DNA of 64,000 nt from positions 3,968,001-4,032,000 of the forward strand of contig NZ_CP059163.1 of NCBI RefSeq assembly GCF_013466785.1, given 5' to 3'. The translations under genes were made by a program, and so were the position numbers. Below, piece after piece: positions 1 to 8,727 of the stretch; within the stretch, counting starts at the first letter, position 1, and the number at the start of each line of letters is the position of its first letter. Below the pieces are notes generated by a model, which was not told the origin of the DNA, ran no database searches, and saw nothing but the letters and a program-made list of their open reading frames with translations. Source of the DNA: Nocardioides marinisabuli. GTDB lineage: Bacteria; Actinomycetota; Actinomycetes; Propionibacteriales; Nocardioidaceae.

Positions 1-374
1 ACGGTCAGCGACAGGACCACGGCGTACCCGCCGTTGTAGAGGATGCCGGGCAGGAAGTAGGCCAGCGCCTGCTCGTCCTCGCTGCCGCCCCGGCGCGCGG
101 CCATGGTGACGAAGAACCAGCCGATGCCGATGCCGAAGAGCGCGTTGACGGCGAACTGCACCGTCGAGCGCTGCACCAGGCGCACCACGAGCGCGAGCAC
201 CGCGGCCGCGACGCTGACGACCAGCGCCGTCTGCAGCTGCTTGGTGCTGAGCCAGACCACCGTGAACAGCAGCGTGGGCACGGCCGCCTCGACCATGCCC
301 CGGCGCCCGCCGAGGGCCCTGGCGAGCTGGCTGCGGACGACCGACTCGACGGTCTCGACGTCGGCGGTGCTCAC
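1..374 (-). CDS. DUF3159 family membrane protein, 3' part missing
   Basis: The gene runs off the left edge, so only about the first 124 residues are visible. The GTG start shares a GTGA overlap with the stop of the upstream OB-fold gene, implying translational coupling. After a short soluble N-terminus with the sequence GGRRGMVEAAVPT, at least three hydrophobic segments follow (around residues 32-60, 75-90 and 103-124), separated by short basic loops such as RLVQRS. This pattern matches the actinobacterial DUF3159 family of integral membrane proteins, which has no established biochemical function. The order OB-fold then DUF3159 downstream of DUF3710 and dut recurs in actinobacteria. Confidence 0.8.
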   Translation of the reverse strand, partial: MSTADVETVESVVRSQLARALGGRRGMVEAAVPTLLFTVVWLSTKQLQTALVVSVAAAVLALVVRLVQRSTVQFAVNALFGIGIGWFFVTMAARRGGSEDEQALAYFLPGILYNGGYAVVLSLT

Positions 375-733
375 GGGATCAGCTCGTAGCGCGGGTTGAA
401 GATGACGCGGACGCCGTCCTGGGTGCCGATGCGGCCCTCGACCGCCATCGCCACGCCCGGGTTGATGCCAGCGATGCGGCGCCGGCCCAGCCACACGACC
501 GTGATCGACCCGGACCCGTCGAAGAGCTCGGCCTCCAGCGCCGGCACCCCACCGCGCGGGCGCAGCGTGACGGTGCGCAGCGTGCCGCGCAGACGCACCA
601 TCGAGCGGTCGGCCGCATCGGCGATGCAGTCGTTGCCCGGCTCGGTGTAGGTGCGGCGCAGGTCGCGCGCCTCCTGGTCCGAGCTGTTGGCCCAGCGGCT
701 GATGCTGCGGCGCAGGCGGCTCTTCTCGGGCAT
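371..733 (-). CDS. OB-fold nucleic acid-binding domain protein
   Basis: This 120-residue protein has a basic N-terminus (many Arg in the first 30 residues) and a single OB-fold from about residue 45 to 120. The fold is seen as beta-strand segments RLRGTLRTVTL, ALEAELFDGSGSITVVWLG and GVRVIFNPRYEL. Such small OB proteins are thought to bind single-stranded nucleic acid, but no target is known. It lies 6 nt downstream of the DUF3710 gene and overlaps the following DUF3159 gene by GTGA, so the three are probably one operon. Family assignment is firm; role is unknown. Confidence 0.85.
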   Translation of the reverse strand: MPEKSRLRRSISRWANSSDQEARDLRRTYTEPGNDCIADAADRSMVRLRGTLRTVTLRPRGGVPALEAELFDGSGSITVVWLGRRRIAGINPGVAMAVEGRIGTQDGVRVIFNPRYELIP

Positions 734-739
734 GGTCCC

Positions 740-1444
740 TCAGTCGTGGTCGTGGCCGAAGTGCGGGTCCTCGGTGGTGCGCCCGCGCGCGTCCTTGGTG
801 CCGGGAGGCACCGCCGGGCCGACGCGGCGCGCACCCTCGGGCATGACCAGGTCGAGCGCCTCGCCGACCGGCATGGCGCCCTGGCCGCGCTCCACACCGA
901 CCTGGGTCAGCGCGCTGAGCCAGGGCTCGGCGATGTCGGTGCCCCGCGCCGGGGCCCCGATCAGGGTGGCGCGCAGCATCCAGCGGTTGCCGTTGACGCC
1001 CACGATGCGCGAGAGCTGCTTGCCGGTGCGCCCGTCGGGCATCGTGCGGGTCAGCTCGCAGAGCAGCTCGGTGCCGTAGCGGCCCTCCTGCTCGGTCGCG
1101 GTGCCGCCGCGCTGGACCATGTCGGCCGCGATCTGCGGGCGCACGTCGCCCCACAGGTCGCCGCCGCGGGGGGCGGCGAAGGCGCGCAGCTCGAGCGCAC
1201 CGTCGGCGCCCGCGAGGAGGACGGCCTGGATCTGCTCGGTGGCCTCGTCGACCTGGAGCCGCAGCTCGAGGCCCTCGGGGGCCACGACCAGCAGCGAGCC
1301 GAGGTCGATGCGCTGCAGGCCCTCGGGCACCTCCGGCAGGTCAGCCGCGTCGAAGGGGCCCTCGGGGGCGGCCTCCGGCGTCTCCTTCGATGCCTCGTCG
1401 GCCCCGGCGGGCTCGGTGGCGTCGGACTTGCGGCGGAACTTCAC
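740..1444 (-). CDS. DUF3710 domain-containing protein
   Basis: The 234-residue protein has an acidic, low-complexity first 40 residues followed by the DUF3710 domain. Recognisable stretches are RIDLGSLLVVAPEG, ADMVQRGG and NRWMLRATLIGAPA, and the tail is His/Asp rich (HFGHDHD). DUF3710 is an actinobacterial family almost always encoded next to dUTPase, as here, which hints at a link with nucleotide or genome maintenance. No catalytic motif is visible and no signal peptide is present, so it should be cytoplasmic. Confidence 0.85.
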   Translation of the reverse strand: MKFRRKSDATEPAGADEASKETPEAAPEGPFDAADLPEVPEGLQRIDLGSLLVVAPEGLELRLQVDEATEQIQAVLLAGADGALELRAFAAPRGGDLWGDVRPQIAADMVQRGGTATEQEGRYGTELLCELTRTMPDGRTGKQLSRIVGVNGNRWMLRATLIGAPARGTDIAEPWLSALTQVGVERGQGAMPVGEALDLVMPEGARRVGPAVPPGTKDARGRTTEDPHFGHDHD

Positions 1445-1491
1445 GGGCGGGGCTCCTCGGGTGTCTGGGCGGATCGGGCGGGTCCACGACC

Positions 1492-1959
1492 TCAGGACGA
1501 GGCGAACCCACCAGTCGAACCGTATCCCCCGTCACCTCGCAGCGACGAAGGCAGCGCCGCCACCTCCACGAAGCGCGCGCGCTCGACCCGCTGCACGACC
1601 AGCTGCGCCACCCGGTCGCCACGACGCAGCTCGACCGGCTCGCGCGGGTCGAGGTTGACCAGCAGGACCTTGACCTCCCCCCGGTAGCCCGCATCGACGG
1701 TGCCGGGGGTGTTGACGATCGAGACCCCGTGCCGAGCGGCCAGCCCGGAGCGCGGGTGCACCAGCGCGACGTACCCGGCGGGGAGGGCGATCGCGATGCC
1801 GGTCGGCACCAGGGCCCGCTCCCCCGGCTCGAGGCGCACGTCGACCGTGGTGAGCAGGTCGGCCCCCGCGTCGCCGGGGTGGGCGTACGACGGCAGCGGC
1901 AGGTCGGCGTCGAGGCGCACCACCTGCACCGGCAGCTCGGGCGGCAGGGAGTCATCCAC
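1492..1959 (-). CDS. dut: dUTP diphosphatase
   Basis: This homotrimeric dUTPase hydrolyses dUTP to dUMP and pyrophosphate, keeping uracil out of DNA and supplying dUMP for thymidylate synthesis. All five family motifs are present in 155 residues: DAGADL at 30-35, PRSGLA at 69-74, [10 protein letters not shown] at 86-95 with catalytic Asp89 and Tyr92, GDRVAQLVV at 114-122, and the flexible C-terminal GGYGSTGGF at 144-152 that closes over the nucleotide. A TAGGGT -10-like hexamer ends about 11 nt before the start, so any leader is very short. It is divergent from the DUF3093 gene. Confidence 0.97.
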   Translation of the reverse strand: MDDSLPPELPVQVVRLDADLPLPSYAHPGDAGADLLTTVDVRLEPGERALVPTGIAIALPAGYVALVHPRSGLAARHGVSIVNTPGTVDAGYRGEVKVLLVNLDPREPVELRRGDRVAQLVVQRVERARFVEVAALPSSLRGDGGYGSTGGFASS

Positions 1960-2010
1960 GACCGGGACCCTAGGTCATCGCCCCGCCCGCCCGGGTGGAA
2001 GAATCGCGGT

Positions 2011-2496
2011 GTGGACGCGACCTCTGACTACCGCGAGCGACTCTCCGTGCCGCTGCGCTGGTGGGTGCAGGGCACGATGCTGGTCGCCAGCCTGTGGCTG
2101 GCGGTCGTCGTGGCCGTCCCCGAGCCGCTGGCCTGGGCGATCACCGGCGTGGCGGTGGCCCTGATGGCCGCGCTCCTGCTCGCCTACGGCTCCCCGGTCA
2201 TCAGCCTCTCCGACGGGGTGCTGCGCGCCGGGCGCGCCCGCATCGACGTGCGCCACCTCGGCGCCGCCGAGGCGCTCGACCCGGAGGCCGCCCGCCGCGC
2301 GGCCGGCGTCGAGGCCGACGCCCGCGCCTTCCTGCTGCTGCGCCCCTACCGCAAGCGCTCGGTGCGGGTGGTGGTCGAGGACCCGGCCGACCCGACTCCC
2401 TACTGGCTGCTCAGCAGCCGCCGCCCCGAGGCCCTGGTGGCCGCCCTCGAGGCCGCCTCCCCACGGGTGGCCCCGCCCTCCGGGAGCAGTGGGTAG
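2011..2496 (+). CDS. DUF3093 membrane protein
   Basis: The frame is open from much further upstream, but the GTG at 2011 is the likely start because AAGAAT, a -10-like hexamer, ends six bases before it, as at many other genes here. The 161-residue product has two adjacent transmembrane segments (about residues 15-32 and 37-53) followed by a soluble domain with the segments GDARISLDGVLR-like VISLSDGVLRAGRARI and YRKRSVRVVVEDP. This is the DUF3093 family of actinobacteria, of unknown function and typically found beside dut and DUF4193, as here. Confidence 0.85.
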   Translation: MDATSDYRERLSVPLRWWVQGTMLVASLWLAVVVAVPEPLAWAITGVAVALMAALLLAYGSPVISLSDGVLRAGRARIDVRHLGAAEALDPEAARRAAGVEADARAFLLLRPYRKRSVRVVVEDPADPTPYWLLSSRRPEALVAALEAASPRVAPPSGSSG

Positions 2497-2506
2497 GGTC
2501 ACGGCC

Positions 2507-2800
2507 ATGGCATCCGGTGACAGCTCCAAGGTCTGGTCCCTCATGTCGCTCGGCTCCTCGGTGGGGGCGGCGATCGTGGCACGCAAGGCGCTCGAGGCGT
2601 CCTGGAAGACGGCGGCGCGCCGCAAGCCCCCGGCCAACCCAGCCGACCCCGACATCGACTGGTGGGAGGCCGTGACCTGGGCCCTCACCACCGGCGCGGT
2701 CGCCTCGCTGGCGCGGATGCTGGCGCAGCGCCGGGCCGCGGAGTACTACGCGCGCTCCACCGGCCACCTGCCCCCGCCGCTGGTCAAGGACGGCCAGTAG
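2507..2800 (+). CDS. DUF4235 domain-containing protein
   Basis: This small 97-residue protein matches the DUF4235 family. It has one hydrophobic segment near the N-terminus (SLGSSVGAAIVARKAL) and a second in the middle (WALTTGAVASLARML), joined by a basic linker containing RRKPPANP. A GTG further upstream at 2489 is in frame, but the ATG at 2507 is preceded by TAGGGT at 2494-2499 with a 7-nt gap, typical of the leaderless starts in this window. Function unknown; probably a small inner-membrane protein. A strong terminator follows. Confidence 0.8.
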   Translation: MASGDSSKVWSLMSLGSSVGAAIVARKALEASWKTAARRKPPANPADPDIDWWEAVTWALTTGAVASLARMLAQRRAAEYYARSTGHLPPPLVKDGQ

Positions 2801-2840
2801 CCGCCGCACCCCCGATCAGCCCGACCAGCCCCGACGACGC

Positions 2841-2879
2841 CGAAGGCCCGGTCCCCCCTCGAGGGGGGCCGGGCCTTCG
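2841..2879. terminator. Bidirectional hairpin terminator
   Basis: A perfect GC-rich hairpin, CGAAGGCCCGGTCCCCC paired with GGGGGCCGGGCCTTCG around a short CTCGAG core, lies between the convergent DUF4235 and DUF4193 genes. There is no U-tract, as is common in actinobacteria. It can serve both strands. Confidence 0.85.
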
Positions 2880-2898
2880 CAGGTCTCGCGCGCGTGGG

Positions 2899-3189
2899 TC
2901 AGACGCAGTCGCGGCAGATCATCTTCTTCTCGTCGGCCAGCTGCGAGCGGTGGTGCACCAGGAAGCAGCTCATGCAGGTGAACTCGTCCTCCTGCTTGGG
3001 CTTCACCTCCACCGCCAGCTCCTCGTGCGACAGGTCGGCGCCGGGGAGCTCGAAGGACTCAGCGGCCTCGGTCTCGTCCTCGTCGACCTTGCCGGAGTTC
3101 TTGTCGTGGCGGCGAGCCTTGAGCTCCTCGATGCTCTCCTCGGACTGGTCTTCCTCGTTCTTGCGCGGTGCGTCGTAGTCGGTGGCCAT
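2899..3189 (-). CDS. DUF4193 zinc-ribbon-like protein
   Basis: The 96-residue protein begins MATDYDAPRK and ends in a Cys-rich module with CMSC and CRDC pairs about 18 residues apart, which looks like a metal-binding zinc ribbon. The middle is strongly acidic. This is DUF4193, an actinobacterial family known from genome surveys without assigned function. The frame stays open upstream, but the ATG at 3189 is preceded by a good Shine-Dalgarno (GGGGAGTGAGG) and gives the usual family length. Confidence 0.88.
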   Translation of the reverse strand: MATDYDAPRKNEEDQSEESIEELKARRHDKNSGKVDEDETEAAESFELPGADLSHEELAVEVKPKQEDEFTCMSCFLVHHRSQLADEKKMICRDCV

Positions 3190-3316
3190 CGTCGCCTCAC
3201 TCCCCTCGTGGTCTCGTGTGACTGTGTGTGTCGTCGGGCGCAGATTGTGCACCATGGACGCCGACCTGGATACACCGGCCGGTCGGCGCAGGCGAGAACA
3301 GCAGATGACACATCCG

Positions 3317-4150
3317 TTATTCCCCCGATGTGGGGTAGGCGGCGTAGCCCGCCTCGAGCACCAGCGAACGGAACTCCTCGAAGGAGCCCGCGGGGGCGCA
3401 CAGCAGCAGGTCACGCCCGCTGGCCCCGGTCATCAGCTCGGTGCGGGCGCCGGCCCCGCGCGCCACCAGGGCGCCGGCGGCGTGGTCCCACAGGTGCACG
3501 CCCTCCTCGACGTAGGCGTCGAGGCTGCCCTCGGCCACCCCGCACAGGTCGAGCGCGCAGGAGCCGAGCCGGCGGATGTCGCGCACCCGCGGCAGCAGGT
3601 GCGTCAGCGAGCGCGCCTGCCGCTCGCGCACCTCGCTGTCGTAGGAGAACCCCGTCGCCACCAGCGTCTGCGACAGCGGCACCACCCGGCGTACGCCGAT
3701 CGGCCGGCCGTCGCGGGTCGCGACCGGGCCCTGCGGCCCGACGTGGGCGGCGTACTCGACACCGGTGGCGACGTTGAGCACCACCCCGGCGACCACCTCG
3801 GGGCCCTGCGGGCCCTCGACCTCGGCTGCGACGGAGACGGCGTACTGGGGCAGGCCGTAGAGGAAGTTCACGGTGCCGTCGATGGGGTCGACGACCCAGC
3901 GCACCCCGGAGGTGCCGACGACGTCGTCGCCCTCCTCGCCCAGCACGGCGTCGTCGGGCCGGGCCTCGAGCAGCAGCCGGCGCACCAGCTCCTCGCTGGC
4001 GCGGTCGGTCTCGGTGACCACGTCGACCGCGCTGCTCTTGGTGTCGGCGACCTCGACCCCGCCCCGCCGCTGCTCGCGGACCAGCGCGGCGGCCGAGCGC
4101 GCCACCGCGACCGCGAGGTCGCGCAGCTCCTGCGGCGCGGGTGCGCTCAC
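3317..4150 (-). CDS. Inositol monophosphatase family phosphatase
   Basis: This Mg2+- or Li+-type phosphatase (277 residues) carries the diagnostic motifs of the IMPase superfamily: GEE at 71-73, DPIDGT at 88-93 providing the metal ligands, and WDHAAG at 221-226. Substrates in actinobacteria include inositol-1-phosphate, histidinol-phosphate and PAP; the sequence alone does not distinguish them. The start is the GTG at 4150, whose GTGA overlaps the stop of the ferrochelatase gene, so the two are co-translated. The long open frame upstream belongs to the other reading frame of hemH and is not part of this gene. Confidence 0.9.
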   Translation of the reverse strand: MSAPAPQELRDLAVAVARSAAALVREQRRGGVEVADTKSSAVDVVTETDRASEELVRRLLLEARPDDAVLGEEGDDVVGTSGVRWVVDPIDGTVNFLYGLPQYAVSVAAEVEGPQGPEVVAGVVLNVATGVEYAAHVGPQGPVATRDGRPIGVRRVVPLSQTLVATGFSYDSEVRERQARSLTHLLPRVRDIRRLGSCALDLCGVAEGSLDAYVEEGVHLWDHAAGALVARGAGARTELMTGASGRDLLLCAPAGSFEEFRSLVLEAGYAAYPTSGE

Positions 4151-5271
4151 GCCCCGCGACCGCACAGCGCCGGGCGCTCGGCGCGCGGGTTGGCGCAGCA
4201 GCCGACCGGGCAGGCGTCCCACATCGGCCCGGTGTCGCCGACGGCGGCGCGGGCGACCTCCTCGCCGCGCTCGACGGTGGCCCGCTCGACCAGCAGGTCG
4301 CGCACGGTGGCCACGAAGCGCGCGTCGGTGCCGGCGGTCGCCGCGCGGCGCACCGGCAGGCCGATCCGCTCGGCGGTCTCGACGGCCTCGGTGTCGAGGT
4401 CGTAGATGACCTCCATGTGGTCGGAGACGAAGCCCACGGGCACCATCACCGCGGCCGGCACGCCCTGGTCGCGCAGCGCCTCGAGGTGGTCGTTGATGTC
4501 GGGCTCCAGCCACGGGACGTGCGGCGCGCCGCTGCGCGAGCAGAAGACCAGGTCGTGCTCGTGGGTGGTGCCGGTCTCGGCGGCCACCCGCTCGGTGACG
4601 ACCCGGGCCACGTCGCGGTGCTGGGCGACGTAGGCGCCACCGCCCTCGTAGGTCGCCTCCGGGTCGCCGCTGCTCTCGTTCATGGCGGTCGGGATCGAGT
4701 GGGTCACGAAGACCAGGCGAGCACCCTCGCGCACGTCGTCGGGCAGGTCGGCCAGGGCCGCCAGGGTCGCGTCGACGTTGGGCTCCACGAAGCCCGGGTG
4801 GTTGAAGTAGTGGCGCAGCTTGTCGAGGTGCACCGGCGAGCCCTCGACCCCGCCGGGCAGCGCGTCCACGGCGTCGTAGAGGTTCTCGCGGTACTGCCGG
4901 CACGACGACCACGACGAGTAGGCGCTGGTGACGAAGCACGCGGCGCGGGTGACGCCGTCGTCGGCCATCTGCTGCAGCGTCCCGGTCAGGTAGGGGTCCC
5001 AGTTGCGGTTGCCCCAGTAGACCGGCAGGTCGATGCCGTGCTCGGCGAGGTCGGCCTCGATGGCCGCCTTCAGCTCGCGGCACTGGTCGTTGATCGGCGA
5101 GCGGCCGCCGAAAAGGTGGTAGTGCTGGCCCACCTCCACCAGCCGCTCGCGCGGGATGCCCCGGCCCCGGGTCACGTTCTCGAGGAACGGCACCACGTCG
5201 TCGGGCCCCTCCGGGCCGCCGAAGGAAACGAGCAGGAGAGCGTCGTAGGGACGCACGTCGGGAGTCGCCAT
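4147..5271 (-). CDS. hemH: Ferrochelatase (coproporphyrin III type)
   Basis: The enzyme inserts Fe2+ into the porphyrin late in haem synthesis. In Gram-positive bacteria the physiological substrate is coproporphyrin III, so cpfC is an equally valid name. The expected catalytic pair is present: His191 in VTHSIP and Glu287 in SDHMEVIY. The C-terminus holds Cys354, Cys358, Cys359 and Cys370, matching the [2Fe-2S]-cluster extension of actinobacterial ferrochelatases. Length 374 is normal. A TACGAT -10 hexamer (5278-5283 on the plus strand as ATCGTA) ends six bases before the ATG, suggesting a leaderless mRNA. Confidence 0.96.
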   Translation of the reverse strand: MATPDVRPYDALLLVSFGGPEGPDDVVPFLENVTRGRGIPRERLVEVGQHYHLFGGRSPINDQCRELKAAIEADLAEHGIDLPVYWGNRNWDPYLTGTLQQMADDGVTRAACFVTSAYSSWSSCRQYRENLYDAVDALPGGVEGSPVHLDKLRHYFNHPGFVEPNVDATLAALADLPDDVREGARLVFVTHSIPTAMNESSGDPEATYEGGGAYVAQHRDVARVVTERVAAETGTTHEHDLVFCSRSGAPHVPWLEPDINDHLEALRDQGVPAAVMVPVGFVSDHMEVIYDLDTEAVETAERIGLPVRRAATAGTDARFVATVRDLLVERATVERGEEVARAAVGDTGPMWDACPVGCCANPRAERPALCGRGA

Positions 5272-5365
5272 GCCGCCATCGTAGGGAGGACCCCTCTCAC
5301 CCCCTCCAGGTGTCGTCGGCGAGGGATTCGCCGGCGGTGATCACCCGGGCTTACGCTCCGCTCGG

Positions 5366-6556
5366 ATGTTCACGTCGTACGCCCGCGTGCTGGGTCGTCC
5401 CGGTGCCCTGCGGTTCAGCCTCACCGGGTTCTTCGCGCGCCTGCCGATCAGCATGGTCGGCCTGGGCATCGTGCTCCTCGTCGAGGCCTCGACCGGCTCC
5501 TACGGCCTGGCCGGGGCCGTCTCGGCGGCCTACATGCTGGCCAACGCGCTGCTGGCCATCGCCCAGGGCCGCCTGGTCGACCGGCTCGGCCAGGGCCGGG
5601 TGCTGGCCGTGGCCAGCGTCGTCTTCGGCCTCGCGCTGACCACGCTGATCTGGTCGGTGCGCGACGGGTGGCCGGTCGCGGCGACGTACGCCGCCGCGGC
5701 GCTGGCCGGCGCGACGCTGCCCCAGATCGGCTCGTGCGTGCGGGCGCGCTGGTCGCACGTGCTCGACGCGCCCGCCGACGTGCAGACCGCCTTCGCGCTC
5801 GAGGCCGTGGTCGACGAGGCGTGCTTCATCCTCGGCCCGATCCTGGTCACCGTGCTCGCCACCGCCGTGCACCCGGTGGCCGGCCTGGGCTCCGCGATGG
5901 TCTTCGGCACCCTGGGCGGGCTGCTCTTCGCCGCCCAGCGGCGCACCGAGCCGCCCACCCAGCCCCACGACCGCACCACCGGCCCCCGACCGCCGCTGCC
6001 GTGGCGCACGCTGGTGCCGCTGGCGGCCGTCTCGTTCATGCTCGGGGTGCTCTTCGGCGCCGCCGAGGTCACCACGATCGCCTTCGCCGACGAGCAGGGC
6101 AGCCCGGTGTGGGCGGGCGGCCTGCTCGCCCTGTGGGCGCTGGGCAGCCTGGTCTCGGGCGTGGTGACGGGCGCCGTCATCTGGCGGGCCGGCCCGGCCA
6201 CCCGGCTGAAGTGGGGCGCGTTCGCGATGGCCGCGGCGATGGCCCCGCTGCCCTTCGTCGGGTCGTTGCCGCTGATGGGCCTGGTGCTGCTGGTCGGCGG
6301 GGCCGCGATCGCGCCGACGATGATCGCCACCATGTCGCTGACCGAGGCCACGATGCCCCGCAGCCGGCTCACCGAGGGCATGTCGGTGGTGCAGACCGGG
6401 CTGGTCGCCGGCGTCGCGCCCGGGGCGACGCTGTCGGGCCTGGTCGTCGACGCCTCGGGCGCCTCGACGGCCTACCTGGTCTCGCTCGGCGCCGGCCTGC
6501 TGGCCGTGCTGGCGGCCCAGACGCTCACTTCCGGTGCGGGTCGCGCAGGATCCTGA
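5366..6556 (+). CDS. MFS transporter
   Basis: This 396-residue protein has about twelve hydrophobic segments in two halves separated by a hydrophilic loop near residues 195-212, as expected for the major facilitator superfamily. The loop after the second segment, QGRLVDRLGQGRVL, resembles the family's GxLxDRxGxR signature. Substrate unknown; the small size and lack of extra helices suggest a drug- or metabolite-efflux-type carrier. TACGCT at 5352-5357 ends eight bases before the ATG. The last 32 bases overlap an antisense small ORF. Confidence 0.85.
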   Translation: MFTSYARVLGRPGALRFSLTGFFARLPISMVGLGIVLLVEASTGSYGLAGAVSAAYMLANALLAIAQGRLVDRLGQGRVLAVASVVFGLALTTLIWSVRDGWPVAATYAAAALAGATLPQIGSCVRARWSHVLDAPADVQTAFALEAVVDEACFILGPILVTVLATAVHPVAGLGSAMVFGTLGGLLFAAQRRTEPPTQPHDRTTGPRPPLPWRTLVPLAAVSFMLGVLFGAAEVTTIAFADEQGSPVWAGGLLALWALGSLVSGVVTGAVIWRAGPATRLKWGAFAMAAAMAPLPFVGSLPLMGLVLLVGGAAIAPTMIATMSLTEATMPRSRLTEGMSVVQTGLVAGVAPGATLSGLVVDASGASTAYLVSLGAGLLAVLAAQTLTSGAGRAGS

Positions 6557-6614
6557 TCCCCGCCCAGGCGGCGAGCGGCACGAGCACGAGCAGGGCGAGG
6601 ACTGTCCAGAGCAT
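6525..6614 (-). CDS. Possible 29-residue membrane micro-protein
   Basis: A short ORF starts with ATG and encodes one hydrophobic helix (LWTVLALLVLVPLAAWAG) followed by a basic tail ending RDPHRK, the topology of a single-pass micro-protein with a cytoplasmic tail. It overlaps the 3' end of the MFS gene on the opposite strand and lies in the otherwise empty gap before the lactone oxidase gene. No clear promoter or ribosome site was seen. It is plausible but unproven. Confidence 0.3.
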   Translation of the reverse strand: MLWTVLALLVLVPLAAWAGIRILRDPHRK

Positions 6615-6655
6615 GACGGCATCGTGCCACCGCGGCACGCGCTAGCGTCCCACCC

Positions 6656-7954
6656 ATGTGGCAGAACTGGTCGGGCACCGAGACCACCCACCCGGTGCGG
6701 GTGGCCGAGCCGCGCGACGTGGACGACGTGGTCGGCCTCGTGCAGCGGGCGCGCGAGGAGCGCTCGACGCTGAAGATGGTCGGCACCGGCCACAGCTTCA
6801 CCGGCATCGCCGCACCCGAGCACACGATGCTCAACCCCACCTCGATGAGCGGGGTGGTCGCGGTCGACCGGGAGGCGATGACGGTCACCGCCCTGGCCGG
6901 CACCCCCCTGCACGTGCTCAACGCGACCCTGGAGGGCCTGGGGCTGAGCCTGCACAACATGGGCGACATCGCCGAGCAGACCCTCGCGGGGGCCGTCTCG
7001 ACCGGCACCCACGGCACCGGTGGCGTCGCCGCCGGGCTGGCCGCGCAGGTGGTGGGGCTCGAGATGGTCACCGGTACCGGCGAGGTGCTGCGCGCCGACG
7101 CCGAGCACCACCCCGACGTGCTCGCGGTGGCTCGGCTGGGGCTGGGCGCCCTGGGCGTCCTGACCACGCTCACCTTCGCCGTCGAGCCCCTCTTCGTGCT
7201 CGAGGCGCACGAGCGGCCGCTGGGCTGGGACGAGGCGCTGGGGTCCTTCGACGACCTCGTGGCCGCCCACCACCACGTCGACCTCTACTGGTTCCCCCAC
7301 ACCGACCGGGTGCAGGCCAAGTGCAACGACCGGCTCGACGTGCCGCTCGAGGAGGCCCGCCCGCTCCCCCGCTGGCGGCACCGCCTCGACGACGACCTGC
7401 TCCAGAACACCGCGTTCGGGGCGCTGACGGCGCTCTCGGCCCGGGTCCCGCGCCTCGTGCCGCCGATCAACCGGGCGAGCTCGACCATGCTCTCCGAGCG
7501 CACCTACAGCGACGTGGCGCACCGTGTCTTCACCGCGCGGCGCTCGGTCGTCTTCCGCGAGATGGAGTACGCCGTGCCGCGCGAGGCCGGCCTCGCCGCG
7601 CTGCGCGAGGCGCGGGCGGCGATCGAGGCCTCCGGGCTGCGGATCAGCTTCCCGGTCGAGGTGCGCACCGCCCCCGCCGACGACGTGCCGCTCTCGACCG
7701 CCTCGGGCCGCGACTCGACGTACCTGGCCTTCCACACCCACCGCTCGGTGCCGCACGAGGAGTACTTCGCGCTGCTCGAGCCGATCATGCGCGCCCACGA
7801 CGGGCGCCCGCACTGGGGCAAGCTGCACTCCCGCACCGCCGACGACCTCGCGCCGGCCTACCCGCGCTTCGAGGAGTTCCTGGCGGTGCGCGAGCGGCTC
7901 GACCCCGACCGGGTCCTCACCAACGCCTACCTGCGCCGGGTGCTGGGCGACTGA
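6656..7954 (+). CDS. FAD-linked D-arabinono-1,4-lactone oxidase family protein
   Basis: This 432-residue oxidoreductase belongs to the aldonolactone oxidase branch of the vanillyl-alcohol-oxidase superfamily. The N-terminal FAD-binding domain (about 1-180) contains GTGHSF at 43-48 and the later GAVSTGTHGTGG segment. The C-terminal ALO domain ends with the hallmark HWGKLH at 386-391. The family oxidises sugar lactones or alditols; the natural substrate cannot be read from sequence. Translation probably starts on a leaderless mRNA, since TAGCGT (6643-6648) ends seven bases before the ATG. Confidence 0.9.
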   Translation: MWQNWSGTETTHPVRVAEPRDVDDVVGLVQRAREERSTLKMVGTGHSFTGIAAPEHTMLNPTSMSGVVAVDREAMTVTALAGTPLHVLNATLEGLGLSLHNMGDIAEQTLAGAVSTGTHGTGGVAAGLAAQVVGLEMVTGTGEVLRADAEHHPDVLAVARLGLGALGVLTTLTFAVEPLFVLEAHERPLGWDEALGSFDDLVAAHHHVDLYWFPHTDRVQAKCNDRLDVPLEEARPLPRWRHRLDDDLLQNTAFGALTALSARVPRLVPPINRASSTMLSERTYSDVAHRVFTARRSVVFREMEYAVPREAGLAALREARAAIEASGLRISFPVEVRTAPADDVPLSTASGRDSTYLAFHTHRSVPHEEYFALLEPIMRAHDGRPHWGKLHSRTADDLAPAYPRFEEFLAVRERLDPDRVLTNAYLRRVLGD

Positions 7955-7963
7955 CCCGGGCGC

Positions 7964-8599
7964 TCAGACGCTGGCGGAGCCCCGGGGCAGGGGTGCCTGC
8001 CAGCCGCGCCACATCGCCAGCAGCCGCCACGCCAGGCAGACCGTGGCCCCGGTCAGCGCCGCCACGACGACCGGCAGCCCGCCGCGCTCCATCAGCACCG
8101 CCACCATCGCCCCGGCCAGCGCCGGGGTCGCGTAGAGCTCGCCGCGGAAGATGATCGGCACCCGGCCGGCGAGCACGTCGCGCACCATGCCCCCGCCGAT
8201 GCCGGTGACCATCCCCAGCAGCGCGGCCGGCAGCGGGCCCAGCCCGTAGTCGACGGCCTTGAGGGCGCCCGCGACGCAGAAGAGCGCCAGGCCGAAGGCG
8301 TCGAAGACCGTCACCAGCCGCTCCATCCGGCCCAGCGTCGGGTGGTAGACGAAGGCCAGCAGCCCGGCCCCCACCGGCACCAGCAGGTAGCGCCAGTCGG
8401 CCAGCGCCGCGGGCGGCGTGGCGTCGATGAGGACGTCGCGCAGGAAGCCGCCGCCCAGGCCGGTGGTGCCCGCGAGCACCAGCACGGCGAAGAGGTCGAG
8501 CTCCTTGCGCACCGCGACCAGGGCCCCGGAGATCGCGAACACGAAGATGCCGATGAGGTCGAGGACGACCAGGGTGGGAGCGGGCTCGACAGGTGGCAC
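7964..8599 (-). CDS. TRIC/UPF0126 family cation channel-like membrane protein
   Basis: The 211-residue protein has about seven hydrophobic helices and two internally repeated motifs, GGGFLRD and GGGMVRD, one in each half. This inverted repeat is characteristic of the bacterial UPF0126 (YadS) family, homologous to trimeric intracellular cation channels. A K+-permeable channel role is inferred from structurally studied relatives. The GTG start at 8599 has TAGCCT six bases upstream (AGGCTA at 8606-8611 on the plus strand). Its 3' end faces the lactone oxidase gene across 9 bases. Confidence 0.9.
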   Translation of the reverse strand: MPPVEPAPTLVVLDLIGIFVFAISGALVAVRKELDLFAVLVLAGTTGLGGGFLRDVLIDATPPAALADWRYLLVPVGAGLLAFVYHPTLGRMERLVTVFDAFGLALFCVAGALKAVDYGLGPLPAALLGMVTGIGGGMVRDVLAGRVPIIFRGELYATPALAGAMVAVLMERGGLPVVVAALTGATVCLAWRLLAMWRGWQAPLPRGSASV

Positions 8600-8727
8600 C
8601 CGGCGAGGCTACCCACGACCCGCGCTGCGCAGGGCACGGCGTCCACGGTCGGGGCCCCCTGCTGGCGTAGGCTCAGCGCAGTTGTCGGCACGTCGCCGGC
8701 ACCGGTGGACGAGGAGGTGGACCGGAC

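Noticed and set aside
1390..2010. N-terminal extension of the DUF3093 protein over the dut gene
   Set aside because: It is the antisense shadow of dut; the GTG at 2011 with its -10 element gives the family N-terminus.
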